Shown here piece by piece: positions 7,743-14,964 of a DNA stretch of 33,569 bases. The stretch is from the NCBI GenBank assembly GCA_003697125.1, contig RFGB01000257.1, positions 1 to 33,569 of the forward strand, read 5' to 3'. The DNA is from Alphaproteobacteria bacterium. GTDB taxonomy: Bacteria > Pseudomonadota > Alphaproteobacteria > Rhodobacterales > Rhodobacteraceae. A program made the position numbers and the translations under genes. Below the pieces are notes generated by a model that did no database searches, was not told the origin of the DNA, and saw only the letters and a list, made by a program, of their open reading frames with translations. Positions within the stretch are counted from its first letter, which is position 1, and each line of letters starts with the position of its first letter.

Positions 7743-9010
7743 GGACGCCGTCGATGGATGATGCCGCCCCCGCCCAACCGGCCGCCGCCGCGATGCCCAG
7801 GCTCGAGGCGGTGCGCGCCGCCCGGCCGCTGGCGGGGCGGCGGGTGCTGATCGTGGTCGAGAACCTGCCCGTGCCCTTCGACCGGCGGGTCTGGCACGAG
7901 GCGCGGACCCTGACCGCGGCCGGTGCGCAGGTCTGCGTGATCTGCCCCACCGGCAAGGGGTTCGAGGCGCGCCGGGAGGAGATCGACGGCATCCATGTCT
8001 ATCGCCATCCCCTGCCCGTGGATGCGCGGGGCGCGCTCGGCTATCTCCTCGAATACGGGGCGGCGCTGTTTCACGAGACGCGGCTCGCCTGGCGGATCTG
8101 GCGGCGGCATGGCTTCGACCTGATCCACGGCTGCAACCCGCCCGACCTGATCTTCCTGATCGCCCTGCAGTTCCGGCCCTTCGGGGTGCGCTACATCTTC
8201 GATCACCACGACATCAACCCCGAGCTCTACGAGGCGAAGTTCGGCCGCCGCGGCCCGCTGTGGCGGCTGATGCTGCTGCTCGAGCGGCTGAACTTCGCCG
8301 CCGCCCGGACGGTGATCTCGACCAACGAAAGCTACCGCGCCATCGCGCTGCGGCGCGGGCGCAAGCGGCCCGAGGATGTGTTCGTGGTCCGCTCGGGGCC
8401 CGATCTCAACCGGCTGCGGCGCGTGGCCCCGAACCCGCAATGGCGCAGGGGACGCGCGCACATGGTCGGCTATGTCGGGGTGATGGGCGATCAGGAGGGG
8501 ATCGACCTGTTGCTGGAGGCCGCGCGCCGGGTCGTCTTCGACCACGGGCGCGACGTGCAGTTCGTGCTGGTCGGCGGCGGGCCGGCCCTGTCCGGGCTGC
8601 AGGCCATGGCCCGGAAGATGGGGCTTGAGGATCACGTCACCTTCACCGGCCGCGCGCCCGATGCGGTGCTGTTCGAGGTGCTCTCCACCGCGGATGTCTG
8701 CGTGAACCCCGACCGGGTGAACCCGATGAACGACCTCTCGACGATGAACAAGATCCTCGAATACATGGCCTTCGCGAAGCCCATCGTGCAGTTCGACGTC
8801 ACCGAGGGGCGGCGTTCCGCCGGGCCCGCCTCGCTCTATGCCGCACCCAACGACACCGCCGATTTCGCGGCGAAGATCATCGCGCTTCTCGACGATCCCG
8901 AGCGGCGCGCCGAGATGGGGCGCATCGGTCGTGCCCGGGTGGAGACCGAGCTGTCCTGGGACCATCAGGTCGATGCCCTGGTCGCGGCCTATCGGCGCGC
9001 GCTGGCCTGA
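7739..9010 (+). CDS. Glycosyltransferase family 4 (GT-B fold)
   Basis: This protein of about 423 residues has the two Rossmann halves of a GT-B enzyme. The acceptor half begins RVLIVVENLPVPFDRRVWHE. The donor half has VGYVGVMGDQEGIDLLLEA, a glycine-rich VLVGGGPAL, and the donor loop ending in KILEYMAFAKPIV, which contains the usual E-x7-E-like region. It should transfer a sugar from a nucleotide donor to a lipid-linked or growing glycan at the cytoplasmic face. The ATG at 7739 overlaps the dehydrogenase stop (ATGA), so translation is coupled. A second in-frame ATG at 7754 has GAGG nine bases upstream and is an alternative. The 3' end overlaps the convergent ParA-like gene by 22 bp. Donor and acceptor are unknown, though the preceding gene suggests a mannuronate or mannose link. 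Confidence 0.85.
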   Translation: MRTPSMDDAAPAQPAAAAMPRLEAVRAARPLAGRRVLIVVENLPVPFDRRVWHEARTLTAAGAQVCVICPTGKGFEARREEIDGIHVYRHPLPVDARGALGYLLEYGAALFHETRLAWRIWRRHGFDLIHGCNPPDLIFLIALQFRPFGVRYIFDHHDINPELYEAKFGRRGPLWRLMLLLERLNFAAARTVISTNESYRAIALRRGRKRPEDVFVVRSGPDLNRLRRVAPNPQWRRGRAHMVGYVGVMGDQEGIDLLLEAARRVVFDHGRDVQFVLVGGGPALSGLQAMARKMGLEDHVTFTGRAPDAVLFEVLSTADVCVNPDRVNPMNDLSTMNKILEYMAFAKPIVQFDVTEGRRSAGPASLYAAPNDTADFAAKIIALLDDPERRAEMGRIGRARVETELSWDHQVDALVAAYRRALA

Positions 9011-10263
9011 ACCCCGCCCGTGAGGATCGCGCGCAGCCCCGCCCACAGCGCATCGAAGGGTTCGCGCGCCCGGATATAGGTCTCGCGGCCGAAGTCGCGG
9101 TAGTCCGCGGCATAGAGGCCCGGCCCCGCCGGACCGATCATCGGGGTTGTCGCAAGCCGTCCCGGAAGCACCAGCCCGCCCAGGGCGGCCTCGATCGCGG
9201 CCGCCTCGGCCTGGCCGGAAAACCGGCTGATCACGAAGTGCAGCCCCTGCCACCGGAAGGCGAAATCCGGCAGCCCCAGCGCCTGGGCGATCGCCGCCTC
9301 GGCCGCCTCCACCCCGCCAAGACCCTCCTGCAGCAGCGCGAGGAAGGCCGCCGTCTCGGCGCAGCCTTCCGCCGAGGGCCGGACCGGCACCAGCAGCAGG
9401 TCGGCCGCCGCCAGCCCGGCCAGCGCCAGCCAGCCCAGCCCCGGGCCGGTGTCGATGATCACCAGGTCATGGCCGTCCAGAAGCCCCGCCGCCCGCAGCA
9501 TGGCCGGCAGGGCCTGCCAGGGCCGCCAGTCGGGCATGGTCTGCCGCCAGGCCGGGATCAGCAGGTCGGCCCGTGCCAGGCCGAGCCCGGCGGGAATGAT
9601 CCGCAGCCCCGGCCAGGCGGTTTGCCGCAGCGCCGCTTCCGGCGGCTGGCGCAGCGCGCGCGACTGCTCGGGGCCCAGCGGCAGCATCGCCTCGCCCCGG
9701 CTGACCCGTTCGCGGTTGCGCGCCTGCTGCATCTCGCCATGGTGGCGGGCCAGCAGGCCGAGCGCGCCGTCATGCGCCGCGACCGGAGCGATGCCGAAGC
9801 GGCGGCTGAGAGCCGCGGCCGGGTCGAGGTCGATCATCAGGACCCGCCAGCCGTCGAGGCGGGCGGCCATGGCGAGATGGGCGGCGATGACGGTCTTGCC
9901 GGTGTCGCCCGCGGCCTGGGCGAGGGCGATGATCCTGGCCGGTTCCGGGCGGTGGCCGGTGTTGCGCGCGGCAAAGCGTTCGCGCAGCCGCTCCACCTCC
10001 TCCAGGCTGAACCAGCGCGTGGCGCCCGGGCCGTGGGCCTCGCCCTGCGGCAGGCCGGGATCGGCGGCCAGCACCCGGCGCAGATGCGCGGCGCTGACCG
10101 GAAGCATGTAGCGCGCCACCTCCCAGGTGGGAAAGCGCCGGGCGCGGGGCGGTGGCGCGGCTTGCGGGGCGAGGGTTCCCGCCAGCGCCGCGATGCGCTC
10201 CTCGATGGCGGCCAGATGCGACAGCCCGGTGCCGTCCCTGGATCCGGATTCGGATCGCGCCAT
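8989..10263 (-). CDS. Orphan ParA-like ATPase lacking the signature lysine
   Basis: This 424-residue protein has the layout of plasmid ParA/RepA partition ATPases. An N-terminal MerR-like helix-turn-helix region (FPTWEVARYMLPVSAAHLRR, about residues 45-64, plus RWFSLEEVERLRERF) is followed by the ATPase. Its P-loop reads AQAAGDTGKT (about 115-124). The GKT is kept, but the signature lysine of the deviant Walker A box (KGG-GKT) is replaced by alanine. A Walker B-like DLVIIDTGPGLG follows. I chose ATG 10263 because AGGAGG sits seven bases upstream; an ATG at 10281 lacks this. It is divergent from repA across the iteron region and has no ParB partner beside it. It may act as a DNA-binding regulator or accessory partition factor. 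It differs in sequence from the canonical parA at 11814. Confidence 0.8.
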   Translation of the reverse strand: MARSESGSRDGTGLSHLAAIEERIAALAGTLAPQAAPPPRARRFPTWEVARYMLPVSAAHLRRVLAADPGLPQGEAHGPGATRWFSLEEVERLRERFAARNTGHRPEPARIIALAQAAGDTGKTVIAAHLAMAARLDGWRVLMIDLDPAAALSRRFGIAPVAAHDGALGLLARHHGEMQQARNRERVSRGEAMLPLGPEQSRALRQPPEAALRQTAWPGLRIIPAGLGLARADLLIPAWRQTMPDWRPWQALPAMLRAAGLLDGHDLVIIDTGPGLGWLALAGLAAADLLLVPVRPSAEGCAETAAFLALLQEGLGGVEAAEAAIAQALGLPDFAFRWQGLHFVISRFSGQAEAAAIEAALGGLVLPGRLATTPMIGPAGPGLYAADYRDFGRETYIRAREPFDALWAGLRAILTGGVQASARR

Positions 10264-10678
10264 GCCCTGCCCTCCTGCCATGAGCTGATAATTGTCTATG
10301 CATCAAAAATTTCCGCATCGCCAGAATTATTGTGATGCCGAAAAAACCGCCATGTTTCAATGCCTTGCCAGGCATGGCCCGGGGGGCGTCTGCGGGGTTC
10401 GGCAGCGGTGCCGGTGTTATCAGGTGTTAGGTATATGTGTTACGGGTCCTCTGGCGCGGCGCTGACCCTGGCTATCGCGTTGTGCGGCAAGGGGATTTTC
10501 CGCCGCCGCTCCGGGCCGGGCGATTCCGGAACCACGTTGGCGCGAATCCGCAACCACGCTGGCGCGAATCCGCAACCACGCTGTCCGCCTTGCCGGGCGG
10601 GGGCGGGCCGCCTAGGCTGGGTGTCATTGAAACCACGTTGAGGCATCCCGCCAGAGGATGCGCGGGGGATCGGGCAGG
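10264..10678. other. Replicon control region between the ParA-like gene and repA (candidate origin)
   Basis: About 415 bp without a convincing gene separates the divergent ParA-like gene from repA. Bases 10287-10347 form an AT-rich patch (runs of A and T, AATTGTC, AATTATTG) that is unusual in this GC-rich DNA and could be a DNA-unwinding element or a promoter. Three GTGTTA words lie at 10414, 10424 and 10437, the first two one helical turn apart. Tandem 22-bp iterons follow at 10530-10595, with an isolated half-copy at 10631. Short reading frames here on both strands resemble no known protein. The assignment as origin rests on this layout next to an RPA-family initiator gene. Confidence 0.6.
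10530..10640 (+). repeat. 22-bp iterons upstream of repA
   Basis: Unit 1 (10530-10551) and unit 2 (10552-10573) are head-to-tail 22-mers of the form AACCACGYTGGCGCGAATCC plus GC, differing at one base. Unit 3 (10574-10595) keeps the first ten bases (AACCACGCTG) and then diverges. A fourth AACCACGTTG stands at 10631-10640, 57 bp after unit 3 begins and 48 bp upstream of the repA start. A spacing of 22 bp puts the boxes on nearly the same face of the helix. Such iterons are typical binding sites for plasmid initiators and often autoregulate the initiator gene. Confidence 0.75.
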
Positions 10679-11722
10679 ATGGCAGCGGAGAGCGGGGCGG
10701 GATCCGTTCCGGCGCAGCGTGCCGCCGGGCAGCTGGCCTTCGTGTTCTGCGACATTCTCGATGTCGTGCCCAAGGACGACATGGCGACGATGGAGCATCC
10801 GGTCTTCTCGCTGTCCACCCGCCCGGACCGGCGGATCCTGCGCTATGACCACGGGCCGGTGCGGGTCGAGATCACCCCCTCGGTCAAGGGGCTGGCGACG
10901 ATCCACGACAAGGACATCCTGATCTACTGCATCAGCCAGCTGGTGGCCCGGCTGAACCGGGGCGAGCCGGTGGCGCGCGAGCTGCGCCTGATCGCCCAGG
11001 ACCTGATGCAGGCCACCGGGCGCGAGACCTCGGGCGATGGCTACCGGCGCCTGCGCGAGGCCTTCGAGCGGCTGGCCGGCACCCGGATCGTCACCAATAT
11101 CGCCACCGGCGGGATCGAGACCACGCGGGGCTTCGGGCTGATCGATGGCTGGGAGATCCTGCGCCGCACCCGTTCGGGGCGGATGATCAGCGTCAGCGTC
11201 GTCCTCTCCGACTGGCTCTACCGCGCGGTGCTGGCCCGTTCGGTCCTGACCCTGTCGCGGGATTACTTCCGCCTGCGCAAGCCGCTGGAACGGCGCGTCT
11301 ACGAGCTTGCGCGCAAGCATTGCGGGCGGCAGCCGGAATGGCGCGTGGGGCTGGGAACGCTGCTGGCCAAGACCGGCTCGGCCTCGCCGCTGCGGGTGTT
11401 CCGCAAGATGATCCGCGACATCGCCGCCGCCGATACCCTGCCCGACTACCGGCTGGAGCTGACCGGGGACGACATCGTCGTGGTGACCCAGCGCCGGGAT
11501 CATCTGGTCGAGGAGGAGGGCTGGCCGCGCCTGCCCGCGGGCACCCATGAGGCGGCCCGCGCCGCCGCCCCGGGCTATGATCCCTACTGGCTGGAACGGG
11601 AATGGCGCGCGATGTGGGCCGCCTCGGGCAGGCCGCGGCTGCGCAGCCCCGCCCGCGCCTTCCTCGCCTTCTGCCGCAGCCGCGCGGCGCGGGCCCCGCT
11701 CGGGGGGGAGGGATCGCGATGA
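10679..11722 (+). CDS. repA: Plasmid replication initiator, RPA family
   Basis: This initiator of about 347 residues matches the RPA family of alphaproteobacterial plasmids. The conserved N-terminal segments are present in order: KDDMATMEHPVFSLSTRPDRR, then HDKDILIYCISQLVARLNRG, then a winged-helix-like region (GYRRLREAFERLAGTRIVTNI) and SRDYFRLRKPLERRVYELAR. It would bind the iterons just upstream, open the origin and recruit host replication proteins. I prefer ATG 10679, with a G-rich tract about ten bases upstream; ATG 10658 (seven codons longer) is in frame but its AGAGG touches the start codon. The gene is followed after 91 bp by parA and then parB on the same strand, so replication and partition probably form one operon. 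Confidence 0.92.
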   Translation: MAAESGAGSVPAQRAAGQLAFVFCDILDVVPKDDMATMEHPVFSLSTRPDRRILRYDHGPVRVEITPSVKGLATIHDKDILIYCISQLVARLNRGEPVARELRLIAQDLMQATGRETSGDGYRRLREAFERLAGTRIVTNIATGGIETTRGFGLIDGWEILRRTRSGRMISVSVVLSDWLYRAVLARSVLTLSRDYFRLRKPLERRVYELARKHCGRQPEWRVGLGTLLAKTGSASPLRVFRKMIRDIAAADTLPDYRLELTGDDIVVVTQRRDHLVEEEGWPRLPAGTHEAARAAAPGYDPYWLEREWRAMWAASGRPRLRSPARAFLAFCRSRAARAPLGGEGSR

Positions 11723-11813
11723 CCGCCGCCGCCCGGGGCCGGTTCGGCCTTGCCTCGCGCCCCCGCCCGGCCGATTCTCCCCCCCGGTCGGGAATCCTGT
11801 GCGAGGATGGATC

Positions 11814-13043
11814 ATGACGGAGCCCTGCCCGGCGGAAGGCGGACTGGCCGAAGTCGATCTTGCGGCGCTGGACCGGCTGGCGACCGCGGCCGAGACGGTG
11901 ATCGAGCGGCTGCGCGAGCGGGTCTTCGCCGAGGGGGCGCGCAAGCGGCTGGAGCTGCGCTTCCAGCCGCGGGCGGCCGCCGCGATGGCGGGCACCACCG
12001 TCGCCGCGATCCGCGCCGCCGAGGCGGCCGGCGCCCTGCCCGATCCCGCCGCCGGTCAGCCGGGGGGGCGGCATCCGGGCTATGACCTGGCCGCGGTCAA
12101 CGCCATCCGGGCGCATTTCGGCACCCTGCCCTGGCGGGCCGAGAGCGACCCGCCGCTGGTCATGGCGGTGCAGAACTTCAAGGGCGGGGTCGGCAAGTCC
12201 ACCCTGGTCTGCCACCTCGCCCAGTATCTCGCGCTCAGGGGATACCGGGTCTGCGTGATCGATTGCGACAGCCAGGCCACCACCACCGCGGTGTTCGGCC
12301 TCAACCCCGATGTCGATGTGGACGAGGAGCGCGAGACCCTCTACCCCTTCTTCCGCCATGGCGGGCCCGCCAGCCTGCACTATGCCCTGCGCCCCACCCA
12401 CTGGCCGGGAATCGCCCTGATCGCCGCCAATCTCGGCCTCTATGACGCGGAATACGAATTCGCCGCCCGGCTGGCGCGCGAGGACGGCTTCGTGCTCGAC
12501 CGCCTGCGCGAGGGGATCGCCACCATCTCGGACGCGTTCGACGTCGTCCTCCTCGATCCGCCGCCGGCGCTGGGGATGATCTCGCTGTCGGTGCTGCGCG
12601 CGGCCGACGCGCTGCTGATCCCCGCGCCCCCGAGCACCATCGACTTCGGATCCACCGCCCATTTCCTGCGCATGCTCGCCTCCACCCTGGCCGAGCTTGC
12701 CCGCCATGGCGGAGAGCGCCATTACCGCTTCGTGCGGCTCCTGGCCACCAAGCTCGACGAGAACAAGAGCGCCCATCACGCCATCCGGCGGATGATGGCG
12801 CATGTGTTCGCGGGCGGCCTGCTTGACGCGACGCTGAAGGACAGCGCCGAGATCGACAATGCCGCCGCGGCGCTGTCCACCGTCTATGAGGTGACCGGCC
12901 CCGCGGCCCGGACCGAGACCCATCGCCGCGCCCGGGCCTTCCTCGATGCGGTGGGGGCCGAGGTCGAGGCGCTGATCCGCGCCACATGGCCGGCCTCCGG
13001 GCCGGCGCCAGCGAGGGGAGAGGGAGATGACGAAGCGCCATGA
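11814..13043 (+). CDS. parA: Partition ATPase ParA
   Basis: This 409-residue partition ATPase has an N-terminal winged-helix/MerR-like DNA-binding region (about residues 48-100). A canonical deviant Walker A follows (KGGVGKST, 123-130, with the signature lysine present), then CVIDCDSQATTT and a Walker B-like DVVLLDPPPALG. This is the ParA/RepA type found in low-copy alphaproteobacterial plasmids, which uses ATP and nonspecific DNA binding to segregate plasmid copies and represses its own operon through the N-terminal domain. ATG 11814 follows a GAGGATGGATC stretch; the frame is open further upstream, but that overlaps repA and is not conserved. The 3' end overlaps parB by 17 bp, indicating coupled translation. 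Confidence 0.93.
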   Translation: MTEPCPAEGGLAEVDLAALDRLATAAETVIERLRERVFAEGARKRLELRFQPRAAAAMAGTTVAAIRAAEAAGALPDPAAGQPGGRHPGYDLAAVNAIRAHFGTLPWRAESDPPLVMAVQNFKGGVGKSTLVCHLAQYLALRGYRVCVIDCDSQATTTAVFGLNPDVDVDEERETLYPFFRHGGPASLHYALRPTHWPGIALIAANLGLYDAEYEFAARLAREDGFVLDRLREGIATISDAFDVVLLDPPPALGMISLSVLRAADALLIPAPPSTIDFGSTAHFLRMLASTLAELARHGGERHYRFVRLLATKLDENKSAHHAIRRMMAHVFAGGLLDATLKDSAEIDNAAAALSTVYEVTGPAARTETHRRARAFLDAVGAEVEALIRATWPASGPAPARGEGDDEAP

Positions 13044-14010
13044 GGAGCTGATGCGCGACGTCCTGGGCGGGCTGCCCGCAACCGGCACCCCCCCGCAGCC
13101 GGCCGCCGCGCCCGCGCGCGAGACGCGCTTCCTGAAGCGGTCCACGGGGCTGGCCGAGCGGCTGTCGGGCGACCGCGTCGAGAAGACCCTGCTGTGGGTC
13201 GATCCCGCCCGCTGCCGCATGTGGGAACGGCACAACCGCCGCTATGATCTGCTGAACGAGAGCAACTGCGCCGACCTGATCGAGGGGATCAAGGCGCAGG
13301 GCGGGCAGGAATTCCCCGCCATCGTCCGCCGGGTGTCCGACGGGCGGCATGATTTCGAGGTGATCTGCGGCGCCCGCCGGCACTGGGCGATCAGCTGGCT
13401 GCGCGCCAACACCTATCCGCAGTTCCGCTTCCTGGTCGAGGTGCGCGACCTGACCGATGAGGAGGCCTTCCGCCTTTCCGACATCGAGAACCGCGACCGC
13501 CAGGACATCTCGGACTGGGAACGGGCCTGCGACTATGCCGAGGCGGTCCGGCTCTACTATGGCGGCCGCCAGAAGCGGATGGCCGAACGGCTCGAGGTCT
13601 CCGAATCCTGGCTGTCGCGCTATCTCGACCTCGCCCGCCTGCCCCGGCGCATCGTCGCCGCCTATCGCGACGTGACCGAGATCCGCGAATCCCATGCCCG
13701 GGCGCTGAAGCCGCTCCTGGCCGATCCGGCCACCCGCGAACGGGTGCTGGCGCGCGCCGACGCGATCGCCGCCGAACAGGCCGAACGCCCCATCTCCGCC
13801 CCCGCGGTGCTGGCCGCCCTGCGCGCCGCGGCCCGCCGCCCCGCCCCGCGGCCCGCGGCGCGCAGCTATCCCGCCCCCGACGGATCGGGCGCGATCACCG
13901 TGCAGGCGCGCGGCCGCAGCATCCGGGCGGAGTTCCCCGCCACGCTCTCGCGCGATGCGCTCGAGGCCGCCTTCCGCGCCTATCTTGCCGACCGCTTCGG
14001 CGAGGGCTGA
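13027..14010 (+). CDS. parB: Partition protein ParB/RepB-like
   Basis: This 327-residue ParB-family protein carries the core features in order. The ParB/Srx nucleotide-binding domain holds the arginine-rich box GARRHWA (115-121; GERR-x-RA in most ParBs). ENRDRQDIS (154-162) follows, then a helix-turn-helix (about 183-206, RMAERLEVSESWLSRYLDLA) and a C-terminal dimerisation region. It should bind a parS site and load ParA. The start at 13027 has GAGGGGAGAGGGAG directly upstream and overlaps the end of parA by 17 bp. An 18-bp perfect palindrome begins at the base after its stop codon and is the obvious parS candidate. Confidence 0.92.
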   Translation: MTKRHEELMRDVLGGLPATGTPPQPAAAPARETRFLKRSTGLAERLSGDRVEKTLLWVDPARCRMWERHNRRYDLLNESNCADLIEGIKAQGGQEFPAIVRRVSDGRHDFEVICGARRHWAISWLRANTYPQFRFLVEVRDLTDEEAFRLSDIENRDRQDISDWERACDYAEAVRLYYGGRQKRMAERLEVSESWLSRYLDLARLPRRIVAAYRDVTEIRESHARALKPLLADPATRERVLARADAIAAEQAERPISAPAVLAALRAAARRPAPRPAARSYPAPDGSGAITVQARGRSIRAEFPATLSRDALEAAFRAYLADRFGEG

Positions 14011-14028
14011 TCTTGCCAATTGGCAAGA
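14011..14028. promoter_or_regulatory. Candidate parS: 18-bp perfect palindrome
   Basis: TCTTGCCAATTGGCAAGA is a perfect 18-bp palindrome that begins immediately after the parB stop codon. It is not followed by a T-tract, so it does not look like an intrinsic terminator. It differs from the chromosomal parS consensus (TGTTTCACGTGAAACA). I saw no second copy in the window. An imperfect 11-bp palindrome (CGGAAATTCCG, 14031-14041) lies just beyond. The location next to parAB makes a centromere-like partition site the simplest reading. Confidence 0.6.
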
Positions 14029-14151
14029 ATCCGGAAATTCCGTTTCCGTTCAGGCAGATGGCGAAATCCCGGCTGCGGGCGGCAACCGGGTCGCGCCCCG
14101 GGCGGGTTTGGTGCATGATGCGCCCGGCCCGGGCCAGGGAGATTTCCGACG

Positions 14152-14955
14152 ATGAGCCATATCCGCCGCTACACCAATCTCCTGCCGCAGCCCGTCCGCT
14201 TCGGCCTGCGGCGGCTGCTGTTCTTCGGGACGGCCCGGCGCTGCGAATTGTGCGGAAACGGCGTGCGCGGCTTCGCCGCCCATGGCGGGGGGTTCGAGGT
14301 GCTGGACCGCCGGCAGGTGGTTGGCGGCATGCGGCGCGAGAATGACCGCTGCCCGGTCTGCCATGGCTGCGACCGCACCCGGATGATGATGATGTGGCTG
14401 CGCGATGTCGCCGGGCTGGGCGGCGATCATCCCCCCCTCGATCTTCTGCATGTCGCCCCGGACTACGGCCTCTATCTGTGGCTGAAGCGGCAGAAGGGGC
14501 TGCGCTATGCCGCCAGCGACATCGACCCCGCCCGCTATCGGCACATCCCGAACATGCATGCCGCCGACCTGACCGCGGCCCCCTTCGCGGATGCCAGCTT
14601 CGACATCGTCATCTGCTCCCATGTGCTGGAACATGTCCCCGACGACATGCAGGCCCTGCGCGAGATCCGCCGCATCCTGCGCCCGGGGGGGCGGGCGCTG
14701 CTGCTGACCCCGCTGGCGCTGGACGGCAGGGGCACCGAGGAGGATCCCTCGGTCACCGACCCTGCCGAGCGGGAGCGCCGCTTCGGGCAGTGGGATCATG
14801 TGCGCATCTACGGGCGCGAGGATTTCCTCGACCGGATCACCCGGGCGGGGCTCGAGGCCACGCTGTGGGATCCCTTCGCCGCCGACCGGGCCGAGGCGGA
14901 GCGGCTCGGGCTCAACCCGCTCGAGCTTCTGCCCATAGGCCGGCGGCCGGGGTGA
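14152..14955 (+). CDS. Class I SAM-dependent methyltransferase with N-terminal cysteine pairs
   Basis: This 267-residue protein has an N-terminal part holding two C-x2-C pairs (Cys31/34 and Cys67/70, plus Cys73) that may bind zinc. A Methyltransf_11-type core follows: LLHVAPDYGLYLWLK (about residues 98-112) as the SAM-binding first strand, ASDIDP (121-126), and FDIVICSHVLEHV (150-162). Such proteins are common in polysaccharide loci, where they methylate sugars or a chain end. The start at 14152 has AGGGAGA about nine bases upstream. It is separated from parB by a 141-bp gap with the parS-like palindrome and converges on the GT2 gene at 14965. The substrate is unknown. Confidence 0.82.
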   Translation: MSHIRRYTNLLPQPVRFGLRRLLFFGTARRCELCGNGVRGFAAHGGGFEVLDRRQVVGGMRRENDRCPVCHGCDRTRMMMMWLRDVAGLGGDHPPLDLLHVAPDYGLYLWLKRQKGLRYAASDIDPARYRHIPNMHAADLTAAPFADASFDIVICSHVLEHVPDDMQALREIRRILRPGGRALLLTPLALDGRGTEEDPSVTDPAERERRFGQWDHVRIYGREDFLDRITRAGLEATLWDPFAADRAEAERLGLNPLELLPIGRRPG

Positions 14956-14961
14956 CCGGCC
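14945..14961. terminator. Weak hairpin between convergent methyltransferase and GT2 genes
   Basis: GGCCGG (14945-14950) and CCGGCC (14956-14961) form a 6-bp stem around a GGTGA loop that contains the methyltransferase stop. It lies between two convergent genes only nine bases apart. There is no T-tract, so termination function is only suggested. Confidence 0.25.
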
Positions 14962-14964
14962 CGC

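Noticed and set aside
10360-10641. Short plus-strand frame across the iteron region
   Set aside because: It spans the repeats and has no ribosome-binding site or homology that I recognise. Iterons are non-coding.
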